From: Owenia fusiformis | Lineage: Eukaryota > Annelida > Polychaeta > Sabellida > Oweniidae | Assembly: GCA_903813345.2 (NCBI GenBank) | Contig: CAIIXF020000001.1 | Span: 312,001-376,000, forward strand | Direction of reading: 5' to 3' | Length of the DNA stretch: 64,000 nucleotides | In this document: positions 11,101-22,007 of the stretch, one piece after another | How positions within the stretch are numbered: position 1 is the first letter of the stretch | Layout of the letters: each line of letters opens with the position of its first letter | Position numbers and translations under genes: made by a program | The notes under the pieces: generated by a model | Told to the model about the DNA's origin: nothing | Seen by the model: the letters and a program-made list of their open reading frames with translations, nothing else | The model's database searches: none

Positions 11101-11673
11101 TGATTCTAGTAGGTTCCTTGACTAATTGGAAAAGGTTAAGTTCTGTAAGTATGGTATCTAATTTTGCTCCTTTTGAATCAGTTGTTCCTTCATTCCACCA
11201 CTTTTTATTTTTGCAATTAAAATCTCCATTTATGATCAAATAGTCACATTTAAATTTGGAGGCAAGTTTTAAGTTCTCTTTAAACTCTTCAAAATAAGCC
11301 GCTTCTTGGATTGCATTCATGCTAGGGGAGCGATAATGCACCCCATATAAAACAGATGTGTTTTTTAATTTAACATTTACCCACAGGCTATTTTCTGTGT
11401 TAAATTCAGGCTTTGGAATACATATGAGATCACTTTTTACATAGATCATAAGGCCTCTGCCCCCTGGATGATACATGGGGGTATGGTAATCTGGAATTGT
11501 ATATTTGTCTGAGATAGTTTTTGAATTTAAATTACCAGCCTCACAAAGACCAGCTACAGAGATGTTTCTATCCCTTATTTTTAATTTGAGAGATTCAAAC
11601 CTGGTGCCTTCATTACTTCCAATGCTATTGATGTTGGAGAAAAGGAATTTCATGTCGCTTTACAATTACAACA
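8180..11673 (-). mobile_element. LINE (CR1/Jockey-like non-LTR retrotransposon), nearly intact
   Basis: Inserted on the minus strand in the intron between exons 28 and 29. A 12-bp target duplication AGATACAATTTT flanks it (8168-8179 and 11674-11685). The 3' end is an (AAT)n-like microsatellite tail at 8181-8198. The uninterrupted endonuclease-RT frame starts only about 20 bp from the 5' edge, so any ORF1 and 5' UTR are absent: it is 5'-truncated at the frame start. The paralogous intron in block 3 (24870-25053) lacks it. Clade within CR1/L2/Jockey is not resolved. Confidence 0.95.
8414..11653 (-). CDS. LINE ORF2: AP endonuclease and reverse transcriptase, 1,079 aa
   Basis: N-terminal APE-type endonuclease (about residues 1-230) with FSNINSI, GLCEAGN, INGDFN and NTDHS motifs. 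The central reverse transcriptase carries DKACGLDGIN, YRPITLLS, FQSGFLPGHNT, LDISAAFDTVPH, SGVPQGSVIGP and the catalytic YADD near residue 680. The C-terminus has a CPCGSPENTKHFLLSCP zinc-knuckle-like motif near residue 1000. It would nick target DNA and prime reverse transcription. No stop or frameshift is present, implying a young copy that may be expressed within the host transcript since both are on the minus strand. Confidence 0.95.
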   Translation of the reverse strand: MKFLFSNINSIGSNEGTRFESLKLKIRDRNISVAGLCEAGNLNSKTISDKYTIPDYHTPMYHPGGRGLMIYVKSDLICIPKPEFNTENSLWVNVKLKNTSVLYGVHYRSPSMNAIQEAAYFEEFKENLKLASKFKCDYLIINGDFNCKNKKWWNEGTTDSKGAKLDTILTELNLFQLVKEPTRITRNSRTCIDLSITDKAFLVKEISVIDPIGNTDHSTILTTLPLKLDKKHVTRKTIWNYDLGDVDKINSNISDIDLTDIFINNNENVNLTTENFTRDVFDIFSNNIPQKTYITKANDQPWINKKIKLEIRKKEKLFRKSKSNDDPVHFENYANQAEHVKTLIKEAKLTHEDKLVQQLNESTCKGKQYWNIVNSFLSKKFNDCLPCLRSETSCSIATSDTEKANLFMNLFSGKYHHDELHGDMVFPNFPKRCNQEIDNITTTPDEINKIIQSLERDKACGLDGINNRMVKIASATLSIQLSSLFNFIFQKSEFPDCWKLGNISPIHKKSDRSFVENYRPITLLSTFSKIFEKVLHARIMKHLMDNDLLYKFQSGFLPGHNTELQLLAITDYIYHQMEQGNCINSVYLDISAAFDTVPHSLLIHKMKSYGINGKTIDLCDSYLRNRKVCVSINDQHSKFSDNNFINSGVPQGSVIGPLMFLIYINDLPDNLDSEAYIYADDTSLYSFFHPSNAQTDQIQNDLNKINLWSKKWFLKFKPSKSAQVIFHSNRIKNFQKTPLYFDGEVIPCKTSHKHLGFILDENLTYEDHINYLSRKVQKLLNPLKYLSNSVRSKHLETMYSSYVASNFDYCSALYGSASLALLAKLDKLHYQAGVICAGVLHGSDTSKVFQCLNWKTLSQRRNEKNVRIMFKINKRNVAQYICDIFDKYKNPATRLLRHSMPYNIPTNVSIRLLKAPVLNIIKQWNNLSQLIRELPTISSFKNAVRSTILPNINFIPTTKLNLTRSNEKILNRLRVDFFLKEHFFSHNFIGVTENKCPCGSPENTKHFLLSCPRHTDDRTNMITALRQNNLLYDENIYTNRNDQVKYLLYENTLSRDSQNLLLNIVLNFVRSCYIYPLRI

Positions 11674-11804
11674 AGATACAATTTTGAGTACTTTTATAAT
11701 GAAATCAGACTTTCAGTGGTTTCGTTTCTTTATTTTGAGATGAAATTGGCATGTCATGTTTGGCATCATTTTAAAATTGTTATTCAAGTGCTAATAATTC
11801 TTAC

Positions 11805-12209
11805 CTTTGAAGAGTATTGAGAATCCTTTAGCTGAAGCTGATGTTGCCGTACTGACCAACTCCACACATATACCTTCAGTGTCAGTGGGATAGATATACT
11901 CTGGTACTTTCTTAAATGATCCTTGGTACGTTTTAAGTAAATCATCAAATATGAATCCCTCTTTATCACAATCAATGTTATCATACACATTTACTTTATC
12001 ACCAGGGTTAAGCTCCATCTCTTCAATTGTGAGCTTAAACCTCTGATCATCAGAAGCTATGATCTTCCATTGGCAGGTTTTCTTGCCAGGGTATGGGTTG
12101 GGGTAGTTCTCAGACCTGATGTAGCCATTGTCCACTTTAGTGTTGATGCCACAAGAGCCAAGGATTGAGGGAGTGGTTATTGGGGTTGCTGTTGTTGGAG
12201 CTGTTACAG
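11805..12209 (-). CDS. Exon 28: block 4 CUB-I domain
   Basis: A 405-nt phase 1-1 exon: Thr-rich linker TAPTTATPITTPS, then LGSCGINTKVDNGYIRSENY, CQWKIIASDD, NIDCDKEGF, GICVELVS, SILFKG. Bases 11805-12132 match exon 19 with only a few substitutions, while the linker upstream of 12132 differs strongly: one edge of a recent conversion or duplication tract. Confidence 0.92.
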
Positions 12210-12554
12210 CTGAAATTTGTAGAGATAACATATCAGAGATTGTTTAGTTCATTATTTGTAATGTTTTCAAAGATGATACCTAAAGCACATTTCATTCAGT
12301 ATTTGCATACGTCCAGTGAGTAAACATTATGTACAACGCAATATAATAGTTGACCATGTCAAAATCTCAAAATATTTTCAGAATATCATTCTTAACATCT
12401 TAGCAGAGAAATACAGACAATTTACAACTATATTTCAATAATTCAACAAAATACATATTTATTGTTTTGGAGTATCTACAAATTTCCCAATTTTAACAAC
12501 ATATTTTTTTAGGTATACGGGGATTATTAGAATGAAGTGAATGATTTAACTTAC
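12210..12554. other. Intron, nothing recognised
   Basis: 345 bp between the S6 exon of block 3 and CUB-I of block 4. It corresponds to the junction that is intronless in exon 19. No element ends were seen. Confidence 0.6.
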
Positions 12555-12737
12555 AAGTACAAGCAGTTATCTTGGTATCCCAAGTTCCCCCAATCTCACA
12601 GGTAAGCACCAGAGTTGGTTTGCCATTGATGTTGAAGCCACTGTCACATGTAATAGTCGCAGTCTGGAATGGGTTGTAGCCTTCAACTTTGATCTTACCA
12701 TTTGGGATGTTCTTCAATGGACCTGGACACTTTGCCG
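12555..12737 (-). CDS. Exon 27: block 3 sushi S6
   Basis: A 183-nt phase 1-1 exon: AKCPGPLKNIPNGKIKVEG, ATITCDSGFNINGK, LTCEIGGTWDTKITACT, ending T|GTAAGT. Twin of exon 36 (CPGPLK-x-I-x-NGK). In block 2 this domain is fused to the following CUB-I. Confidence 0.9.
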
Positions 12738-14807
12738 CTGAATAAAAATAGTTCAGTTTCTTTTGATACAGGGTGTTCATGAAATAAAGATAACAATGTC
12801 ACAACTTTTTTATTTGTTCATGGATTTCAATGAAATTTGCGGGATCATAGTTTTAACATATTTAGTTTTACTATTGTAGTTTCAGCTACAAGCGACACTG
12901 TGAAAAAAGCCAAATATAGTTTGTACTATAGCAAACTATTTTTTAGAATAACCCCCATATAGTTTGAATTTCACCTGAAATATGGGCGAGAATAGTTTCT
13001 CCCATATTCCTAAAAACGGAACACTTTCATATAAGTCCTGATATACTCTCCGATACGCCCATATAAACTAAAATAAGTTGCATATATCATTGCAGAGTGT
13101 ATATCTTTACTGAACTATTTTCCACTTATACGCCTCAAAATAGGAATCAAACCTACTATATGCGGTTTAAAACAACTTATATTAAATAAAAACAGACTAT
13201 ATCAAACTATACTTGACTTATTCTCCTCTTATTCTACCTCAAAACAAACTATACGTGTCTTATACGCGATATTACGTAATAGCTTCAGTTCCCGAGTTTG
13301 TTGTTTTAACAGATTAAAAGCAAAGTCCAGCATTGAATGTATTTTGTTTTCAATGCTAATTAATTCGCTTGTTCAGATTAATCTGGTCATTTCTATAACT
13401 GAGGGTTCTAATTTCCATCAAAAAGTCATTTATAAATTAAGCTTTTTACTTTTACTAAATTGGACAATGACAGTCGAATTATAATTAACAGCGTGTTAAA
13501 TTTTGGATTCATTTCATTAAGTCTGTGGAAAGTTACATTTTTCAATTCACTTGGTATTGAAGTAAAAATAATATAGAATAAAATGTTTAATATAGTTGCA
13601 ATAAGAGAGAATCGTAGAGAATATCTTTCCTGTATGGTAGGCAGTTATTTCCTGTATTATAGCGGAATAAGATATAATAACTATTTTTAAAAATTAATTT
13701 TTCTTTAATAATATTATTTGTGTATTATTTGAAGGGAACAACATATAATGCCATATAATATAGAATAATATTCTAATCAGGAGCAAATAATATGTTGGCA
13801 TTTGCAATCAAAACCGGATTATATGCGTTTATTTTTGAGCCGTTAATCCCTAAGTATTCCATTCCTATGAAATGAGTTTCATGCACACTAATTAATCCTT
13901 TTGTTAGGATTAATTTCTACAGATGATGGTTCTTATTCTCAAAAAATTATTTGCAAATTAAGTTTTTACATATGTATTTGATTGTATAATGTCCCTCGAG
14001 TTATGATTAAGATTGTGTTAAATTTGGGATTCAATCGATCAATCCATTGGAAAGTTAATTTTTTATTCTTAATTAATGAGTTTTCCTCACATTTTTACTC
14101 TATTGTTTCTTTGTCACATCAGGTTTACAACAAACAACAATAAATCCCCCTCTTACACAGGTACGAACAATCACCTGTACTTTTCACTTTGCCAACCAAA
14201 AACAGTCATGACACAGAACTGCTCAATATTCAATTAATATATTACGCATTTTATACAAGCCCATACCTAAGGACCCCCTTCCCCTGGCCAACAATTCTTT
14301 AAAGAAATGCAGTTTTCACCATTCACATACATGTATTGACATGTCAGAGCAATGTAATTAGTAAAACTTTAATCCATAAGTATATCAATTTTTATGAATT
14401 GGGTTTTGTTCACCCTGATAAATAATCTGTTTGTTAGAGTTAATGGATTAATTTCTACAGCCTATGGCTCTTATTTCCACAAAAAATACAAAGTAAGTTT
14501 TTCATATTTATTTGATTGTATAGTGTACTTCTTGCTATGATTAATATTGTGTTAAAATTTGGATTCAATCGATTAACTCATTGGGAAGTAATTTCTTGAT
14601 TTTTAATTATGGGGTTTCCTCACAATTTAACTCCATTGTTTCTCTGTAACATTAAGTTTAATACAACAAACAACATTTAAAGCCCTCTCTTACACAGACA
14701 CAAACAAACACCACTATTCACTTCGCAAACCACACAAAAAGTTTATAACGCAAAATTGCAAAAATATTCAGCTCAATACATTACGCATTTGATACAGGTC
14801 ATGGGGC

Positions 14808-14833
14808 GGGGGGGGGGGGGGGGGGGGGGGGGG
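14808..14833 (+). repeat. Homopolymer of 26 G
   Basis: An uninterrupted G run preceded by GGGGC. It may be polymorphic or an assembly/sequencing artefact in length, and could form a G-quadruplex on the plus strand. Confidence 0.9.
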
Positions 14834-15616
14834 TCGTTGGGGTCATGTGAATCCCCCACCCCCTTGCCAAGATTCTTTCAAAATCATACAGTTTTCACCA
14901 ATCTGAGCACTGTCAAGTGATTTTTGGCCAACACTATCAATTTTGACCCCCTTGGTACGTTGTTTTGAAAATTGACCCCCTGAGCTCAAACTTATTACGA
15001 GCCTGTAATATACCAGAAATATTGCTCAGATTTCATCTGACAAATCACTTATAATAAATTAGGAAATAACATGCATTATGTAAATGATACAAGTAGTATT
15101 AAGCCATATTAAACAAAGTTAAAACTTGTATTCTTTCACATTTCACAATTCATGTGTTTTCTGTTATCCATATGATATCTGAGACAAACACTCGTGATAA
15201 ACAACAGAGATTAGCCCGTGCAATACAATTGTTTCTATTAGAATTGGACGATTTCTGTTTATAACAGCTGGTTTTATTAATCATTCTTTGTTTTCCGTTT
15301 CAATATATACATATACAAAAGGTGCAAGATTCGGTATGTTTAATTGATAATGTAATAATGCAAATAAAGAAACGGGCGCATTTCACATTTATTGCAAATG
15401 TTTCATCTGACAAATTGATGATTATGTTTTGAGTAAATTGGTGCATGGAAGAACAAACTGATGCAAATAACATACAGTATGGACATACAGCTATGTCAGA
15501 GCAATATGATAAGTAAGACTTTAATCCCTAATTATTCAATTTCTATAAAATGAGTTTCGTTAACACTGATAACTCATCTGTTATTAATTTCCTACAGCCA
15601 ACGATTCTAAGTTCCA

Positions 15617-15727
15617 CAAAAAATAATTTGCAAATTAAGTTTTTTATATTTATTTGATTGTATATTATCCCGGGGATAATATACAATCAAATAAATATAA
15701 AAAACTTAATTTGCAAATTATTTTTTG
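15617..15727. repeat. 111-bp near-perfect palindrome
   Basis: Two 55-bp arms meet at CCC/GGG with one extra G at the centre (15672). The left arm begins CAAAAAATAATTTGC and the right arm ends in its exact complement. The left arm is part of the 550-bp repeat unit, so the right arm is an inverted snap-back copy of it. Confidence 0.93.
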
Positions 15728-16384
15728 ACCCCTATGTTATGATTAACATTGTGTTAAAATTTGGATTCAATCGATCAATTCATTGGAAAAATAATTTTTT
15801 AATTCTTAATTAATAAGTTTTCCTCACATGTTTACTCTATTGTTTCTCTGTCACACCAAGGTTACAATAAAAGACATTTAAATCCCCCTCTTATATTACA
15901 CAGGCACAACCACCTGTATTCACTTTGTCAGCCACACAGAAATGCTCAATATTCAACTAAATACACATTATGCATTTTATACAGGCCCGCACCTAGCGAC
16001 CCATCCCCTTGGCCAACAATTCTTTCAAGATCATGCAGTTTTTCACCATCTCGTACATGTATTGACATGTCAGAGCAATATAAATAAATCTTTAATCCCC
16101 AAGTATTTAATTTCTTATGACATGAGTTTTGTTCACTGATAACTAATCCGTTTGTTATGAGTTAAAGGATTAATATCTACAGCCGATGGTTCCACAGAAA
16201 AATAATTTGCAAATTAAGTTTTTCTAATTTATTTGATTCTTTAGTGTCCCTCTTGCTATGATTAATATTGTGTTAAAATTTGGAATTAATCGATTCACTC
16301 ATTCAAAAGTTAATTTTTTAAGTTTTAATAAATGACTTTTCTTCACCTTTAATCCACAGTTATTACCCAAATGTTGAAAGAAAC

Positions 16385-18170
16385 AGTGAAAGGTTAAACT
16401 AGGCTCATGAGTATGTTTCAATTTGAGACATAGTATGTGATGTGCTCCAGGTACATCAGTATATTAAAAAGTTCAATTTGGCGCATTAGTATAGTTCAAT
16501 TTGGCGCATTATTTATGATGTTCAAAGTACATCCTTACAGTGAAAGATTAAACTTGGCTCATGAGTATGTTTCAATTTGGGGCATAGTATGTCCTGTGCT
16601 CCAAGTACATCAGTATTTTAAAAAGTTCAATTTGGCGCATTAGTATATATCAATTTGGCGCGCTATTTATTATGTTCAAAGTTCATCCTTGTATTGAAAG
16701 GTTAAACTTGGCTTATGAGTAGGTTTCAATTTGGGAATAGTCTGTGACATGCTCTAAGTTCATCAGTATATTGAAAAGTTCAATTTGGCGCATTGGTATA
16801 GTTCAATTTGGCGCGTTATTTATGATGTTCAAAATACATCATTATATTGAAAGGTTAAACTTGGCTCATGAGTATGTTTCAATTTGGGACATAGTATGCT
16901 ATATGCTCTAAGTTCGTCAGTTTATTAAAAAGTTCAATTTGACGCATTATTCATGATGTTCCACAAAGTACATCCTTACATTGAAAGGTTAAACTTGGCT
17001 CATGAGTATGTTTCAATGGGACATAGTATGTGATGTGCTCCAAGTTCATCAGTATATTAAAAAGTTCAATTTGGCGCATTACCATAGTTCATTATGATGT
17101 TCAAAGTACATCCTTACATTGAAAGGTTAAACTTGGCTCATGAGTATGTTTCAATGGGACATAGTATGTGATGTGCTCCAAGTTCATCAATATATTAAAA
17201 AGTTCAATTTGGCGCATTATCATAGTTCAATTTGGCGCGTCATTTATGATGTTCAAAGTACATCCTTACATTGCAAGGTTAAACTTGGCTCATGAGTATG
17301 TTTCAATTTGGGACATAGTATATGATGTGCTGTAAGTTCATCAGTATATTAAAAAGTTCAATTTGGCGCATTAGTATAGTTCAATTTGGCGCATTATTTA
17401 TGATGTTCAAAGTACATCCTTACATTGAAAGGTTAAACTTGGCTCATGAGTATGTTTCAATTTGGGACATAGTATGTGATGTGCTCCAAGTACATCAGTA
17501 TATTAAAAGTTCAATTTGGCGCATTAGTATAGTTCAATTTGGCGCATTATTTATAATGTTCAAAGTACATCCTTACAATAGAAGGTTAAACTTGGCTCAT
17601 GAGTATGTTTCAATTTGGGATATAGTATGTGATGTGCTTCAAGTACCTTAGTATATTGAAAAGTTCAATTTGGCGCATTAGTATTGTTCAGTTTGGCGCA
17701 TTATTTATAATGTTCAAAGTACATCCTTACATTGAAAGGTTAAACTTGGCTCATGAGTATGTTTCAATTTGGGACATAGTATGTGAAGTGCTCTGACTTC
17801 ATCAATATATTAATAAAAAGCTCAATTTGGCGCATTAGTGTAGTTCAATTTGGCGCATTATTTATGATGTTCAAAGTAAATCCTCACATTGAAAGGTTGA
17901 ACTTGGCTCATGAGAGTATGTTTCAATTTTGGACATAGTATGTGATGTGCTCCAAGTACATCAGTATTTTAAAAAGTTCAATTTGTCGCATTAGTATTTA
18001 TCAATTTGGCGCATTTTTTATGATGTTCAAAGTCCATCCTTACATTGAACGGTTAAACTTGGCTCATGAGTATGTTCCAATTTGGGACTCAGCATATGAT
18101 GTGCTCTCAGTTCAATAGTATATTCAAAAGTTCAATTTGGCGTGTTAGCATAGTTCAATTTGGCGCATTA
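16385..18170 (+). repeat. ~150-bp tandem array, about 12 units
   Basis: Units carry GGTTAAACTTGGCTCATGAG, TTTGGGACATAGTATGTGAT and two TTCAATTTGGCGCATTA boxes, recurring at roughly 150-bp spacing from 16393 to 18049. Frames through it (for example 17322-17651) are simply translations of the repeat. Confidence 0.9.
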
Positions 18171-18310
18171 TGAACATCATAAATAATGCGCCAAATTGAA
18201 CTATACTAATGCGCCAAATTGAACCTTTTAATATACTGATGAACCTACAGCACATCACATACTATGTCTCAAATTGAAACATACTCAGGAGCCAAGTTTA
18301 ACCTTTTTAA
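18171..18310 (-). repeat. Terminal unit of the 150-bp array in inverted orientation
   Basis: At about 18170 the array turns round: TAATGCGCCAAATTGAAC, the complement of the array box, is followed by complements of the GTGATGTGCT and GGTTAAACTT landmarks in reverse order. The turn forms a hairpin around GCGCATTATGAACATC. Confidence 0.88.
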
Positions 18311-19458
18311 CCATTTTATTCATGATATTGTAAAATATTATAACTACTGTATGCTATGTAATTGACAAATATATTGAAATATATGCATATTTTATACTTA
18401 AACTTTGTGTTTTGTTCTGTATCGTTTTGTGAACACTTGTTGATAAGGTTGATCCGTACTATTATATATGTTATAGATTGTACATGTAACCTAATGATTT
18501 GCATACAAAAATAAGTTTTTGTTCAGCGCAATCCCTCATCCTTCATAATATTTAATCCCGGGGATTTTATACCGATTCCTTATTGTATTTCATACATTTG
18601 AATATTGTTTTCTTTTTTAAAATTTAAAATGCATCATCATCATCAACTTCTGCCACATAATTATACAACAATTAATTTTCCTCCAGATGGCTTCACTCTA
18701 AACCTCCGAACCCCCTCCCTGACTAGGGGTCTAATTTGTCATAGGAAAGTCAGGATTGTCTCAATTTAAAACTGACAAAGAACAAAGATATCACGATACG
18801 CTTTACCTCATTTTAATTTAAATACACCGAAATTGCTGCTGATTTTTGGTAAGACTAAAAACAAACTTCAAATTAATACGCGCTTATTTTACTCAAAATG
18901 GAGAATAAATAATTTACCGATTTATATTTGAAATATACCCAAATTTTTTATTCCACTTTTTGTATTGACTTACATTTTTAAAATTCATTTAAAGTTCATC
19001 TAAAATCATATACTTCAACATCATAAAATTTTAAATGAGATCTCAGACATTAAGTTTGATTAAGCTTTCTCAAGTGAAATGCATGATTTTATTTGTTTAC
19101 ATTAGCGCTTAATTGAAAAATAAAATAGGATTAACTCCAAGCAAATTAAGGCACATCAAAGAATATATAGCCTCGCGTATAAGAGGCGTATAGTTTGTTT
19201 TTGGATTACGTAATACATACTATACTCATCTTTTCTATGTACTTATATCCTACTATTCCTGGCTCTTAAGAATAATCGGAGAATAGTTCAAACGATATTT
19301 AGTATCGTAGAGTATATACCACCAATACTAAATGTTCCGATTCTGAGGCAAGAATAGTTTGTTTCCCATACCGAATACAATATAGTGAGGACATACTGAA
19401 CTATATTCACAAATAGTTTGCCACTTATACGCTACCATATTTGGCTTTTTGCACAGTG

Positions 19459-19894
19459 CGATTTGATTGGTTGATTCTGTTGTTGTCACAGCAAAGTGAG
19501 TAGCGCAAAGGCGGGGCAGGTGGAGTAACTGCACTTATTTTTGCATGTTTCAATTATTTTAAAAAGAGATTGTATCATGTTTATTACTCAAACTGGACAC
19601 TGAAACATCTTTATAACTATGAGCTCGAAATACTTTGCCAATTAATCAATTCATTCTACATAATTTCATCAATTTTGAACAAATAATCTGTGCCTCCTGA
19701 CCCATTTTTCAAATATTCTACTGAATCCATCCTGACTCATTTCCAAGTTTCTTGAACATGGCAGTCGCTCACTATTCAATTCTACTTTGCGAAGGCACCA
19801 TTTTGAAATTTGAAATAAAATGGACTGTGACTGATTGGTATTAACCAATGTCAAACAGAAAAAAATCCTGGAAAATCCCATTGAATATCATCAA
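19459..19894. other. Intron, nothing recognised
   Basis: About 435 bp between the CACTG element and the next MITE. No coding or repeat signal seen. Confidence 0.5.
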
Positions 19895-20800
19895 ATCTCA
19901 CAACCACCTAGAAAAATCTTTTTGACCATTTTTACCAGGCCAAATCTAAAGTCAGATTTGAATTTCTGAGAACTTGTGGATGATTTTGAGAGAAAAGTAA
20001 GCCAATTTCAAGCAAGTTGAAAAAATACCTTTTTGACCTGTTTTGACCTTGAGAAGGTCATTGAAGGTCAAATCTATAGTCAGAGTTGAACTTCTGAGAA
20101 CTTGTAGATGATTTTGAAAAAAATTAACAATGATGCTTTATACAACAAATTTGGTCAATTTAAAGCAAGTTGAAAAAATAACTTTTTGACCTTTCTTGAC
20201 CTTGAGAGGGTCATTGAAGGTCAAATCTATAGACAGATTGGAACTTCTGAGAACTCGTAGATGATTTGAAGAAAAGATTAGGACAAATTGAAAAAATACC
20301 TTTTTGATCCTTTTTTAACCTTTTTGACCTTCTGAAGGTCATTGAAGGTCAAATCTTAAATCAGCTATGAACTTCTGAAAACTTATAGATGATTTTGAAA
20401 AGAAATTGAAGTCAGTCTAAACAGTATTTGATATTCTTAAACATGTTCTTCAGGTTGGATAATCAAATCACAAAAACTTCTTTTTTAGGTTGTGAAAAGA
20501 AAAAATTTTTTTTGAAGTATTTGATATGTTATTGGAAGTTGTACGAATTTGTTACAGACGACACCTGCCAATCTTAAACCTTTTTTGACCTTGAAAAGGT
20601 CAATGAAGGTCAAATCTTAAATCTAAAGTCAGATTTGAACTTCTGAAAACTTGTAGTGATTTTGAAAAAATTGAAGTCAGTCTAAACAGTATTTGATAAG
20701 TTATTCCAAGTTAAGAATTTGATACAGACGCAAACCATCAACCGCTGTCACAAAAAATGAAGACCATAACAATATGTCACCACTTTTTGGTGGTGGCATA
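19895..20800. mobile_element. Non-autonomous element, TGTCACCACC family (copy 2)
   Basis: Starts near CACAACCACCTAG and ends GGTGGTGGCATA, as copy 1 does. It contains several internal copies of the CATTGAAGGTCAAATCT and CAGATTTGAACTTCTGA motifs. Ends are more worn than those of copy 1. Confidence 0.68.
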
Positions 20801-21078
20801 ACAATAGAAGAATGTTGTTACTGAGATGCACCAGTAAAGCTGCAATAATGGGAGTCAAAATATGTTAACCATGCCAAATATTACACTTGCCACTTGCACC
20901 GCCTAGCATTACTCATGTTTCTGTGACAAACACAGAATTGACCAAGTCCAATTGATCCAAGTTGTGTCTCTTTGTGCTATTTTATACAGCATGGGCTAGA
21001 ATGTTGTTGGCTATTTTAGTTGCATTCAATCTTATAGAGAATGTATACTCATGCATAATTCCAATGCAATGAACCTAC

Positions 21079-21255
21079 CTCTACATATAGGTGGCGCACC
21101 AGACCACTTGCCATCAGCCCCACATGTGCGGACCTTAGAGCCACTAATGGCTTCACCTGGGAATGCACATGTGTAGGTAGCTGTGTCGCCATACTGAGTT
21201 CCAGTAGTTGTCACATCAGTATCAAAATTGGCATCTGGCTCAGGACATTTTACTC
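21079..21255 (-). CDS. Exon 26: block 3 sushi S5
   Basis: A 177-nt phase 1-1 exon: VKCPEPDANFDTDVTTTG, TQYGDTATYTCAFPGEAIS, RTCGADGKWSGAPPICRG. Nearly the same sequence as exon 35; blocks 1 and 2 have a different S5. It precedes the largest intron of the gene (8.3 kb). Confidence 0.9.
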
Positions 21256-21445
21256 CTAATAAAATAAGAGATAACATCATTAACAATTTCCCTTGCAAAG
21301 AAGGATAAAAACTATTATAACAGATTTGGGTTTATTACAGTAACAATGACATGCAGTGTAATACTTTTTCTGGATTGACTAGAAACCACTATTCAGATAG
21401 AACTTTGGATTTTAGAATTAGCATGATATATCTAATTTAGCATAT

Positions 21446-21615
21446 GATACACACACAGGGCATATTATCATATGTTGGATTATATGTTTGGAAGCTACAT
21501 TAAGTAGAAGATTCAGGTTGATACATACTGACACACAGAGGGCATATATATGCTCGTTTGTAGGATTATATGCTTGGAAACTACATTAAGTAGAAGATTC
21601 AGGTTGATACATACT
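21446..21615 (-). repeat. 86-bp tandem duplication including the donor of exon 25
   Basis: TACATTAAGTAGAAGATTCA and GGTTGATACATACTGACACA occur at about 21495-21530 and again exactly 86 bp further on, the second time running into exon 25. On the minus strand each copy carries TGTCA|GTATGTATC, so the intron holds a duplicate donor with the exon's last bases. Confidence 0.88.
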
Positions 21616-21788
21616 GACACACACAGGAGCCTCAGGAGTCCAGTTGCCTTTGAAATCACATGACCTGGTCTCACTGCCAGTGAGTGTGTAGCCGAGATTA
21701 CATCTGTAGGTGGCAACATTACCAAATCTATTGCCATCTATGGTCACTGAGCCTCCATCAATTTTTGGAGGCTGGGGGCATTGTGCCG
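21615..21788 (-). CDS. Exon 25: block 3 sushi S4
   Basis: A 174-nt phase 1-1 exon: AQCPQPPKIDGGSVTIDG, NRFGNVATYRCNLGYTLTGS, RSCDFKGNWTPEAPVCV, ending A|GTATGT. Partner of exon 34 (same length, both with CDF-x-G-x-WTPE). The last dozen exon bases and the donor are repeated in an 86-bp tandem duplication in the following intron. Confidence 0.89.
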
Positions 21789-22007
21789 CTAAAATAATGT
21801 TTTAAAATCAATGAAGAACTATTCAAGATGTACGTACAGCTTATCATATTCACAATTAGTTGGCTAAAGTATTGACATAAACAAGAAGTCCTATAGTTCA
21901 AGATCCATTTGGACCTCAATCATGCAATATATTAAAAATTATGAAGTTCACAAGTAAAGTGGATTGGAGTTTTTACTTATTACGGTCTGATGGCATTATC
22001 TACTTAC

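Larger units (their letters stand above)
13360..16330. repeat. Diverged tandem repeats of about 530-575 bp inside the CACTG element
   Basis: Recurring landmarks include TTGCAAATTAAGTTTTT followed by TTTGATTGTATA, GTGTTAAAATTTGGATTCAA, and TCACA near a C/A-rich stretch. They occur at about 13430, 13960, 14490, 15630 and 16205. Copies differ by many substitutions and indels, so this is an old array. Confidence 0.7.
12896..19458. mobile_element. 6.56-kb element with CACTGTG ends and CGA target duplication
   Basis: Left end CACTGTGAAAAAAGCCAAAT; right end, read inward, CACTGTGCAAAAAGCCAAAT. Both are followed by subterminal copies of TATAGTTTG-like and CCACTTATACGC motifs. The trinucleotide CGA flanks both sides (12893-12895, 19459-19461). 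CACTN ends, 3-bp targets and subterminal repeats are the marks of EnSpm/CACTA transposons. No transposase frame remains; the interior is satellite-like, so it is non-autonomous or a large derivative. Confidence 0.8.

Noticed and set aside
12896-12930. RAG recombination-signal-like end (CACTGTG heptamer with A-rich stretch)
   Set aside because: The A-rich stretch adjoins the heptamer without a 12- or 23-bp spacer, and the target duplication is 3 bp, not 5, so an EnSpm/CACTA reading is better.
16437-17651. Frames with the unit MMCxxxISILKSSIWRISIVQF
   Set aside because: Produced by the ~150-bp array inside the CACTG element; copies are interrupted and shifted.
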